Source of the DNA: Pumilibacter intestinalis
GTDB lineage: Bacteria > Bacillota > Clostridia > Christensenellales > Pumilibacteraceae
Length of the DNA stretch: 59,305 nucleotides
Assembly: GCF_943193005.1 (NCBI RefSeq)
Contig: NZ_CALPCH010000014.1
Span: 1 to 59,305, forward strand
Reading direction: 5' to 3'
The notes under the pieces were generated by a model that was given only the letters and a program-made list of their open reading frames with translations, was not told the origin of the DNA and did not search any database. Below, in pieces: positions 43,754 through 52,004 of this stretch (within the stretch, counting starts at the first letter, position 1; every line of letters begins with the position of its first letter). The position numbers were made by a program, and so were the translations under genes.

Positions 43754-46138
43754 TTATTTCTCGATGATACAAACGCTTTTAAGTTCCGCGGGGCGCAAAA
43801 TATCGAATTTGCTAAGGTCGTCGCGCATGGTAAAAGCAAGATTTTTGTATACTGTAATTTTGATTGTTTGCTCGGTATTGTCTAAGCGGGAAAGCTCGCT
43901 TGCGGGAATAATCGCAACGCCGCCGATAAAGCCGTATTCTTTGTCGCCTACGGCGATACGCGCCCACTCACCCGTATATTCTATCCGTAGTTCGTTGGAC
44001 TCGTTCATTTGCACGGTCGCCGCATACGTAACGCTACAATCGTCTTCGCCCGTCTTTTCAAACGGAATATTTTGAATTTTTGCGTTCCGATTTTTCGGCG
44101 CGTTTTCTTGCAAACTTTCCAAAAACACCGCTTGCCCCGCGCGTAACCGCACATTTACCACTCCGCCGTTTGCGGGCAATATTTCTTCCGTGCCGCAAAG
44201 CATATCCGAAATTTTGCACGATTTGCCCGAACACACTACGGCGATATTCGCCACCGTATTCCCTGCGTTGTGCAAAAAGTATGTTTCTTTGCCTTGTAAC
44301 TTCATGGCGCGAATACGCTTTGCTCCCGCGCCGCTTATATTTACCGTACGAGGCAAAGAGCAGAAAAGCGCGGCGAGTTCTTTTTTGCCGCCGCTTTTCA
44401 GCCGCATTACTTTAGCTTTGGATATTGCTTTTAACTTGCATTGTATTTCCTCGGGCAAAAACTCGGCATAAGGCACTAAAATGTATTCGTATTTATACGC
44501 TTGGTCAAGCTTATCGCTCGGCAAAATATCGTAGTCGATTTGCTTTTCGGAAAGCACCGCCGCAACCGTATCGACGGGCATGTATTTTCTGCCGCTCCAT
44601 TCCGCTTCGGCGTGATAGAGTATGCCGACTTTAATGTCCGCACTCTCGCTCGCAAACAGCTCGCACATCTTTTGCATATATCGCATTACGAGTTTGTATC
44701 CGCCGAACAGCGGCGTGTTTTTACCGAAATGCGGCGGACAGTCGGCGTTGTGAAACGTTTGCGAATAAGCGTGCGGAATAAACGAATTTATGCCGCGCAC
44801 AAGCATGTGATTGACTAAGTACAGCATTTCGCTAATGCTTTCGCCCCAACCGTACGCGCCGAAAATTTCACACAGCGCACGATTTTGTTTTTCGGGATAA
44901 AGCCGAGCGCAACTCGACGCGAGCTTAGCAAGCGTGTTATCGAAAAATGCGGGTTCGGCGTAGCCGCCCGCAACGGGCGCAAAATGCGCCTTTGTGTAGT
45001 GCGGCTTTATTTGGTGTAGCACAACGTCTATTGCGGCATAGTCTGCGCCCGTTTGACTGCGAAAATAATTGCCGGCACTGCACCCCAGCCGAGCGTGCGC
45101 TCCCATATCTTCTATAATGTGGCCGCAGTACGTCAAGTTCCGCTCGTGACACCACTCCGAAAGCCTACCCGAAAAATTCTCGCCGTAGCTTTTGGTGATT
45201 GCGTTCATATAGGCAATGCGGATATTCGGCGTGTTCTCGCCGATATCGTACCAAAGAGCAAGCAGGTCTTGTGCGTGGGGGAAAACGGCTCTAATGCAGG
45301 GGATTGCTTCGCTACGCTCGCAATGACAGGATAAACCGTCGCAATGACCGAACAGCAAACCGTCGTGCCACGGGTATGCCATGCCCTCTACGCCGAGCGT
45401 GCTTTGGTAGGCGTTGCGGTTACATAGTTCGCCGCAGTTATAACCGTTGGCAAAACGGGGTTCGTCAGAGAAAAAGCCTACGAACGTTCCGGCGTATTTG
45501 CCGCTTTCCACATACCGCTCGTAATGCGGTTCGTACACCTCGCGTATGAGCACGTCTACCGACTCGGGATTTAGCATATCCAAGTAGTACGGATTATTCG
45601 CGCTTTCCGCGCCGCCGCGCGTCTTTTTTATAACGCAAATGCGCAACGGTTTTCCGTCGTAGGCAAAACGCACGAAATCGTCGCGCACGCAATTCGTCAA
45701 GTCCGCAACGATTTCCGCCTTTTTGCCGCGCATTTTTACGGCGAACACGCCGAGTATTTTGTCTTGAGTTATTCGGTCGCTTTCGGAATTTACAAGCAAC
45801 GAAATTTCGCCCGCCTCTCCTTCCAAATCGACAAACTCGCACTTAACGCGCCACGGTCTAAGCTCGGGATATTTTTCTTTTATCGCTCCGTTCGCAAAGC
45901 CCGTGGGATAGTGCTTGTCGTCGAGCAACCACGCTTGCATGCCCCGCGCTTTTGCCTCGGCGAGAACGGTGTCCATAATATGCCACCATTTCTCGCCGCA
46001 AAAGTCGGCGCACGTTCTACTCTCAACGCAAAACCCTTGCGCTCCGCTCTCGGATATCGCTTGGATTTCTTGCGCTAAGTTTTCGGCGCTCTCGCCCGTT
46101 ATCCATAAAAAGGGAAACAATCTGTTACCAAAATGCAA
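43754..46138 (-). CDS. GH106-like glycoside hydrolase with an in-frame repeat insertion
   Basis: 794 residues starting at TTG (complement of 46136-46138), with GGAG ten bases upstream inside the preceding gene's end. N-terminal TIM-barrel motifs (WWHIMDTVLAEAKARGMQAW; LLDDKHYPTGFANGAI) resemble GH106 rhamnosidase-type proteins, and GFFSDEPRFAN is a plausible acid/base Glu. A beta domain closes the C-terminus. Around residues 270-282 the frame reads SCHCERSEAIPCI, the translation of the CATTGCGAG repeat (45296-45330), which splits the barrel region. No signal peptide. Family assignment is tentative. Confidence 0.7.
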   Translation of the reverse strand: MHFGNRLFPFLWITGESAENLAQEIQAISESGAQGFCVESRTCADFCGEKWWHIMDTVLAEAKARGMQAWLLDDKHYPTGFANGAIKEKYPELRPWRVKCEFVDLEGEAGEISLLVNSESDRITQDKILGVFAVKMRGKKAEIVADLTNCVRDDFVRFAYDGKPLRICVIKKTRGGAESANNPYYLDMLNPESVDVLIREVYEPHYERYVESGKYAGTFVGFFSDEPRFANGYNCGELCNRNAYQSTLGVEGMAYPWHDGLLFGHCDGLSCHCERSEAIPCIRAVFPHAQDLLALWYDIGENTPNIRIAYMNAITKSYGENFSGRLSEWCHERNLTYCGHIIEDMGAHARLGCSAGNYFRSQTGADYAAIDVVLHQIKPHYTKAHFAPVAGGYAEPAFFDNTLAKLASSCARLYPEKQNRALCEIFGAYGWGESISEMLYLVNHMLVRGINSFIPHAYSQTFHNADCPPHFGKNTPLFGGYKLVMRYMQKMCELFASESADIKVGILYHAEAEWSGRKYMPVDTVAAVLSEKQIDYDILPSDKLDQAYKYEYILVPYAEFLPEEIQCKLKAISKAKVMRLKSGGKKELAALFCSLPRTVNISGAGAKRIRAMKLQGKETYFLHNAGNTVANIAVVCSGKSCKISDMLCGTEEILPANGGVVNVRLRAGQAVFLESLQENAPKNRNAKIQNIPFEKTGEDDCSVTYAATVQMNESNELRIEYTGEWARIAVGDKEYGFIGGVAIIPASELSRLDNTEQTIKITVYKNLAFTMRDDLSKFDILRPAELKSVCIIEK
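45296..45330. repeat. CATTGCGAG repeat inside a coding gene
   Basis: GCAGGGGATTGCTTCGC...CTCGCAATGACAGG, same as the inverted arm at 4826-4858. It lies within the GH106-like gene without stopping the frame. Confidence 0.9.
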
Positions 46139-48518
46139 CGTAGTCTATCTCCAACCATAAATTTTCTTGCGCGGCAAAGTTATCGTGATTTTTCAACTCG
46201 TTGATATACATACCCGCATAAAATGTTTGCTGTTCTCCGCAATACACCAAACGCTTGCCCAAATCGGCTTTCGTCCACTTAAAGTCGTCGAGCGAAAGCA
46301 ATACGTCGGTATCTTGCAAGGTATCGCAACTGCCTACCACGCTAATCGAATACTGCACGTTCCTTGTAGAGATGCCATCGACATACAACTCCACATTATA
46401 GTCTATGGGCGTGAATTGATATGCGTCCGCATAACGCACGCGCAGCGTTTTTTTGCCGTATTCGTCGGTGTGCACTTCAGCGTCGCTCGGGTTATACACC
46501 ATAAAAAACCGCTGCGCTTGCGCACTGTATACGTGCCCGCCGTTGTAGGTAAACGCGCCGTCGTTGAAGCTCGCAAAGTTTGCCGCAATGCTTTTTTCTA
46601 TAAATTGCATGTAGCCTTTGCTCTCGTTGCCGTCACTGTCTGTAGCGGTCATAAACACTTCCCACACCTCTTTTGCGGCAACGGTAAAGGAACTAAGCGT
46701 ACCCCCCCCCGCGGCGGTCTGCGCCTCGCCGTTTTTAAGCACTTTATCGTAAGTAAGAGTGAAACTGCCGCCGTCGTCGGTCACGTTAACGAATTTTGCT
46801 ATGCCCGTATCTGCAAGCGTTATCGTTGTGCCCGCCGTAACCGCGTTATCGGTCTTGCCCGTAACTTTGGATATTGCGGGCGGAGTAATTCCCGCGTTGA
46901 TATCATACAGCACAATCTCGGTTTCTTGCGTATTGCCGTACCAATCGGTAGCCGTAAGCGTGATATGAAACATATCTTTCGCCGCAAGCGCGATTTCGTC
47001 GCCGTCTTTGATTTCGGTAGGGTTTTTGTCTTTGCCCTTTAATACCTCCGTAACGGCAAGCGTTTTCACGTTGTTGCCGAAGAAATCGGTTGCCGAAACG
47101 CCGAGAGCGTCTGCGGAGAATATAACCTTTTCACCCGCTTCCATAGTTATTTCGGCGTTTTCAACCGAAACCGCAGGTTTTTCTTTGGGCGTAACGCGGA
47201 AATTATCTATGCGGAACGCAACGGTATCAGGCTTTAAGTCCTCTTTTGTAAACACAAACCTTTGAAACAAGCTTATTACGTTGTCGCCGCGGTCGGTTGC
47301 GTTCGCTTTTTCCACGTTAACGTGTTTTGTTGCCGAAAACGCACCCGTTTCACTGCTCAGCGTAACGCTCGGCATGCCGTCGGTATTGCCGTCTTGCCCG
47401 GTATAATACACCGTAGAACCGTTCTTACCTTCGGCGAATTCGCCCACTATCTCTACGTCGTACGAAAAATCGACTTTGCACGCAACATTTGGCGTACCGT
47501 CGATTGCGTCTATACGCCAACACAACAGCGGCAGTTCTTTTGCGTTCTCCCAATCTTTCAACGCGGCGGAATAGCTCGATACGCCCGCATTGTCGCTATA
47601 TACCGTGCGCTCTATATTACCGTAGGGATTGAGCCACAAATCGGCTTTGCCGCCGTGCACGTCGCCGGTGCTCCAGCCCGTAAAGGTGAGCATGTGCGTA
47701 TGTTCTTCCATATAGGTAAGATGCGCGGTATACGTTTTGCTCGAATCCGACTTATCGGTAGCCGTTACGTTTGCCACGCAGTAATCGTTGGCGTTCAAAA
47801 CGAACTCCGGCTCGCTGCTCGGCGTATCCGTGCCGTTTACGCGCACCTCGTAAGTATAATCGTAATCGTCGGGATTTGCGCCCTCGGGCAAAACGAACTT
47901 TGCACGCTCGGGCGTGAGCGTAACTCTTTCTCCCGCCTTTACCACTCGCTCCACGCGCGGCTCGATAGTAAACTCCTGCGTGGCAGAGCCGCGGTTGCCC
48001 GCCTTATCCTGCGCATGCACCGTAAGCGTGTAGTCGCCCGCCGTGGGGACGGTAAATTTTCCGTCCGAAACGGGAATGGAAACTCCGTCTTGCGTAACGG
48101 TGAGTTCGTAGTCCTCTATTATACCGTCGGCGTTGTCGATTACGACCACGCGCGGCTCGCTTAGTTCGCTGTCTTCCTGCACACGCAAGTAGTTGCCTAT
48201 AATGTGCACTACGGGCGCGGTTGTATCTAACGCCGTTACTTTCCAAACGCTGTCCGTGCCCAAACGCGTTACGGTGTATTCGCCCGTTTCGGGAAAGAAC
48301 ACAGTACCGCTTGTAAGCGAAATTTCCGTATCGCCTTTCTTTACCGAAAATTCACGCCAATTTGCGCCCGTTTCCAATTCCGAAAGCTCGAACGGAGCGT
48401 TCACCTCGGCGGTGACTTGTTTTGCAAGCGGCAATTTGTCGCCGCAGGCGGCAAGCGCGAACACCATAACGAACGCAAGCGCAATCGCCGCCGCCTTTTT
48501 GCCTATTTTACCTTTCAT
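46125..48518 (-). CDS. Large Ig-like surface lipoprotein with an internal G9 tract
   Basis: 797 residues. Lipoprotein signal with lipobox ALAAC (Cys25). It is built of beta-sandwich domains: Ig-like repeats at about 105-190 and 190-275 (GDYTLTVHAQDKAGNRG), a carbohydrate-binding-like domain at about 280-450, Ig-like domains to about 640 and a terminal jelly roll. The G9 tract (46702-46710) encodes Gly603-Gly605, so a one-base slip would truncate the last quarter. No catalytic motif. Likely a glycan-binding surface partner of the transporter. Confidence 0.75.
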   Translation of the reverse strand: MKGKIGKKAAAIALAFVMVFALAACGDKLPLAKQVTAEVNAPFELSELETGANWREFSVKKGDTEISLTSGTVFFPETGEYTVTRLGTDSVWKVTALDTTAPVVHIIGNYLRVQEDSELSEPRVVVIDNADGIIEDYELTVTQDGVSIPVSDGKFTVPTAGDYTLTVHAQDKAGNRGSATQEFTIEPRVERVVKAGERVTLTPERAKFVLPEGANPDDYDYTYEVRVNGTDTPSSEPEFVLNANDYCVANVTATDKSDSSKTYTAHLTYMEEHTHMLTFTGWSTGDVHGGKADLWLNPYGNIERTVYSDNAGVSSYSAALKDWENAKELPLLCWRIDAIDGTPNVACKVDFSYDVEIVGEFAEGKNGSTVYYTGQDGNTDGMPSVTLSSETGAFSATKHVNVEKANATDRGDNVISLFQRFVFTKEDLKPDTVAFRIDNFRVTPKEKPAVSVENAEITMEAGEKVIFSADALGVSATDFFGNNVKTLAVTEVLKGKDKNPTEIKDGDEIALAAKDMFHITLTATDWYGNTQETEIVLYDINAGITPPAISKVTGKTDNAVTAGTTITLADTGIAKFVNVTDDGGSFTLTYDKVLKNGEAQTAAGGGTLSSFTVAAKEVWEVFMTATDSDGNESKGYMQFIEKSIAANFASFNDGAFTYNGGHVYSAQAQRFFMVYNPSDAEVHTDEYGKKTLRVRYADAYQFTPIDYNVELYVDGISTRNVQYSISVVGSCDTLQDTDVLLSLDDFKWTKADLGKRLVYCGEQQTFYAGMYINELKNHDNFAAQENLWLEIDYVAFW
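46702..46710 (-). repeat. G9 homopolymer inside a surface lipoprotein gene
   Basis: Nine G on the coding strand (nine C here, followed by G). It encodes GGG in AQTAAGGGTLSS. Confidence 0.9.
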
Positions 48519-48550
48519 ATTTTCTTCTCCCTTTCAATCGAAAAATGCCT

Positions 48551-51500
48551 TTATGCCGCTTTGATTACAATGTTGTCAATATAGATTTTTGCGTTCGCGT
48601 CGCTTAAGAACAATTCGCTTACGGTAATGCTATCCAATGTGGAATACAACCCGTCAATACCAAACGCTTCGGGCGAAAACCATGAACTGCTACTATATGT
48701 TACGGCAATGTTTTTGCCTGCGTCGGCGGCGGTAACATTAAATGCATTATCCATAGATATCAAATCGCCTTCTTCGGCAAACGTACCTTCTACGCGCACC
48801 GTAAACGAAACCGTCAAACCAACGCTCGTAGCATACGGGAAAAACAGTTGTAATCCCGATTTAACTCCGCTCAAACAAATCTCGGTATTGCCGTTACTCG
48901 AAACCATACCCGAAATATTTCCGTTAACGACTTTGAGAGCCACCGCGCCGTTGTATCTTATATACTCGTTGTTCACCGTTTCTATATTTCCGTTAAGCGT
49001 TTTCAATACGCCGCTGAGCGAACTTTCCGCAAACATTATATAACTTCTCGACGTTGCGTTGCCTTCGGTAGCCGTAACGAAAATTTCGTAATACTCGCCC
49101 GCACCCACGGTAATGCTTTGAGCGTTCGCGATTTCTTCCGAGCCGTTCTTCATTACGCGATAGCTAACCGAAACGTTCCCCCCCCCGTTGCCTTGCACGG
49201 AAAGATAATTTTCTATTCCGTTCTCGCCGAGCGCAACGGCAGTGCCGGAGGCTACGTAATTGTCTATGTTCGTTACCGTTATTTCGGGCGGCAGTTCGCC
49301 TACTATTACCGTTACCGTTTTCGTCGTTTGCATGCCGTAGCGGTCGGTAGCCGTAAAGGTAATTTTATACGTTCCGTCGGGCGCGTTATTAAGCGCGTAA
49401 CCGTCGGTGTATTCCGCTTTTACGGTATCGTTAAATTTCACCTCGGTAACTTTAAGCTCCTTAAGTTCGTTGCCGAGATAGTCCTCGCCCGAAACGCCGA
49501 ACTCCGCCGCCGTAAAGGTAATGTTCGCTCCGCTGTCTTTCTTCACGGTTTCGTTCTCCGCCGTAACGATAGGCGCATTAGGCGTAAATATTTCTATATT
49601 ATCTATAACCACCCACACGTCTTTACCTTGAATGGCAGTGTACGCAGTTACCAAATTGGTAGACAATCCGTCGCCTCTATCGGTAAGCTGTACGTTAACT
49701 ACAAACTTTTCCCCGATATCGTTCGCAGTGATTGTTACGCCACCTATTGCAAACAAGTTACCGCTCAAACCGTTAAGCTCGGTTTCCAACCGAACCGTAA
49801 ATCGCGCGTAGCAATTTACACGGTGAAACATCAACTCGAAAGCGTTATTTGCAACGCTTTTCATTTTTAGGCTCGCATTGCTGAAAGAGTCGCGCTCTAC
49901 TTTGAAAGTATTCGCGTCGAATTTGAAGCCGCGAATTAAATCGGAGCCGTTTACCTTCAAATCGATTTCACCCGCGCCGCCCAAAGGCACAGCCTCGGAA
50001 TCGGCGAGCGTTTCGAGTCGGTCGGCGATATCCGCCGCCGCAAACACCAAGCAGGCGCGAGAAGTATTTTTCGCCTCGCTCTTATCTGTTGCGGTAACGT
50101 AAACCTCGTAGTATTCGCCGCCTAAAACGGTAAAGTTTTGAGTAGCTGCGGCAAGTTCTTCCGCGCCGCGCGCACCGTATTTTACCACGCGGTATTCCAA
50201 GTCAAAGCCCGAAAAATCGGTTACGGTAAGATAGTTCGCAATGCCGTCGCTACCGAGCGTAACGGTCGTGTTTTTCGCAACTTTGTTAAGCTCCGAATAC
50301 GTTCCCAACTCGGGCGCAAAAGTATCGCTAAGGGTAACGGAAACACTCGCCTCTTCGCTGTCTAAACGCCACTCTTCGTTTGCCACGGCTTTCACGTACA
50401 CGTTATACGTTCCGGGTTCCGTCAAGGTATACTCTATTTCGGTCTGCGCGTTGCTCCATTCTCCGTTATTTATCTTAATTTTGTAGCCGTCGGCATTCTC
50501 CACAACGTACCAACTTATAACGTTATCTTCAATCGTAACGGTGGGCGTAGCGAGTTTTTCTGTGATAAGTACCGTAATACCCGTTGCGTCGCTGTCACGG
50601 TACCGAACGCCGTCGCCGAGAGCTTTAACGCGCACGGTGTAGTTGCCCGCCGCAGAACGGTTGAGCGTGTAGCTCGTTTCGGTCTGCGGCTCGCTCCACT
50701 CTCCGTCGTTCACTTGCACGCTGTAGCCGATTGCGTTTTCCACCGCGTTCCACTTTACCGTTTTGCCCTCTGCCGAAACCGACGGCGCGGCAAGACGAGG
50801 AGTAGGCGTTGCGGGATTGCCGAATTCGTCTGTAAGCGTAAGATTATCGAGATAAATCGCGCTGCCCGCCGTTTTCAAGCCTATTACCTCGAACGCAACG
50901 CTCATAAGGTTGCCGAGCCCGTTGCCCACAAACGCGTCGTCTACGGCGCCGAGCAATATCCTATTGCCGCTCGCCGCCCAAGAACGGGGCTGTATCGCAA
51001 CGGTGGATGCAAAATAATCGGTGGCTATGTGCGAAAACAAAGCTACGCGCACCGTTATTTCTTCGTCGGTGTCGTTATACATATCGAAATGCAGATACGT
51101 TTTGGTAAGGTCGTAGGTATCGGGTATTTTGAACATATCGTCACAAGTTCTGAACCCGGGGCAGTCCACGCCTTCGCCGCCCTTTTTGGCGTTGAAAGTA
51201 ACCTTCATGGAGTTTTTGCCGGTGAGAACGTACCGCAAATCGGAGTTACGCTCGAATACGGGCGCGGTAGTCAAACTCGTAAAACCGCCGAACATTGCAA
51301 ACTTGCTCGAGTCTTCGGGTACGGAAAAGTCGATTTTTTCGTTCGCCGCGCCGCCTTTCGACTCGTGCGGCAACACCTCGGCACGGAAATTGTCCAAATA
51401 CAGCACCGTCGGCTCGTCGTCTATATCCCGCCCTTCAACGTAAAACGCGAAATCTTTGATTGCCGTCACGTCGGTAAAAGTTTTCACCACGTTGTTGTCT

Positions 51501-51991
51501 ATCTCGAACGTAAGGTGATTTTCGCCGGGCTGCAACACGCGCCGCCCTATGGTGTAGGTGTCCGCGCTCATCAAAAGATGATTGTAGCCGAACACGAAAT
51601 TCAGCGGTTTGTTGCTCGCGTTGAATATGTCAATTGAATATCCCACAACGTCGGAATAGTCCATTTTAGATAAAAACGCGTTGCCCGGCACGATGTAAAA
51701 GTCGTTGTCTTTGTAATACGTTTTGTCGTCGCTGAGTTTGCCGTAAACGGTCATTTTCGCGCTGTGCTTGCCGTCGGTAACGTGCTCGTCGGATATTTCC
51801 ACTTTGGCGTGCATGTTGGAAAATATCATGGTGAGCAGTTCTTTGTCGCTCTCGAAACCGCTCAGCAAAACGCTCTGCGGCAAATTCGGTTTTTCTTGCG
51901 AGGTTTTATCGGTATCGTTGCAAGCCGCAAAACCGCACACCGCCAAAACGAGCGCAAGCATAAGCCCCGCGATACCCCATTTCTTTCTCAT
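48551..51991 (-). CDS. Very large Ig/fibronectin-like surface lipoprotein with G9 tract
   Basis: 1146 residues. Lipoprotein signal with lipobox GFAAC (Cys24). Two carbohydrate-binding-like jelly rolls (about 40-215 and 225-395; AIYLDNLTLTD) are followed by two Fn3-like repeats (VKWNAVENAIGYSVQVNDGE; ISWYVVENADGYKIKINNGE) at about 400-560, then Ig-like domains each paired with a binding domain. The domain xxGTxVxLGxxGIxNYLxV occurs twice here and once in the downstream lipoprotein. The G9 tract (49178-49186) encodes Gly936-Gly938. It probably captures the glycan at the surface. Confidence 0.75.
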   Translation of the reverse strand: MRKKWGIAGLMLALVLAVCGFAACNDTDKTSQEKPNLPQSVLLSGFESDKELLTMIFSNMHAKVEISDEHVTDGKHSAKMTVYGKLSDDKTYYKDNDFYIVPGNAFLSKMDYSDVVGYSIDIFNASNKPLNFVFGYNHLLMSADTYTIGRRVLQPGENHLTFEIDNNVVKTFTDVTAIKDFAFYVEGRDIDDEPTVLYLDNFRAEVLPHESKGGAANEKIDFSVPEDSSKFAMFGGFTSLTTAPVFERNSDLRYVLTGKNSMKVTFNAKKGGEGVDCPGFRTCDDMFKIPDTYDLTKTYLHFDMYNDTDEEITVRVALFSHIATDYFASTVAIQPRSWAASGNRILLGAVDDAFVGNGLGNLMSVAFEVIGLKTAGSAIYLDNLTLTDEFGNPATPTPRLAAPSVSAEGKTVKWNAVENAIGYSVQVNDGEWSEPQTETSYTLNRSAAGNYTVRVKALGDGVRYRDSDATGITVLITEKLATPTVTIEDNVISWYVVENADGYKIKINNGEWSNAQTEIEYTLTEPGTYNVYVKAVANEEWRLDSEEASVSVTLSDTFAPELGTYSELNKVAKNTTVTLGSDGIANYLTVTDFSGFDLEYRVVKYGARGAEELAAATQNFTVLGGEYYEVYVTATDKSEAKNTSRACLVFAAADIADRLETLADSEAVPLGGAGEIDLKVNGSDLIRGFKFDANTFKVERDSFSNASLKMKSVANNAFELMFHRVNCYARFTVRLETELNGLSGNLFAIGGVTITANDIGEKFVVNVQLTDRGDGLSTNLVTAYTAIQGKDVWVVIDNIEIFTPNAPIVTAENETVKKDSGANITFTAAEFGVSGEDYLGNELKELKVTEVKFNDTVKAEYTDGYALNNAPDGTYKITFTATDRYGMQTTKTVTVIVGELPPEITVTNIDNYVASGTAVALGENGIENYLSVQGNGGGNVSVSYRVMKNGSEEIANAQSITVGAGEYYEIFVTATEGNATSRSYIMFAESSLSGVLKTLNGNIETVNNEYIRYNGAVALKVVNGNISGMVSSNGNTEICLSGVKSGLQLFFPYATSVGLTVSFTVRVEGTFAEEGDLISMDNAFNVTAADAGKNIAVTYSSSSWFSPEAFGIDGLYSTLDSITVSELFLSDANAKIYIDNIVIKAA
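49178..49186 (-). repeat. G9 homopolymer inside a surface lipoprotein gene
   Basis: Nine G on the coding strand, encoding GGG in SVQGNGGGNVSVSY. It lies in the same Ig-like domain type as the tract at 46702-46710 but at a different residue. Confidence 0.9.
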
Positions 51992-52004
51992 CTTTTCTCT
52001 CCTC

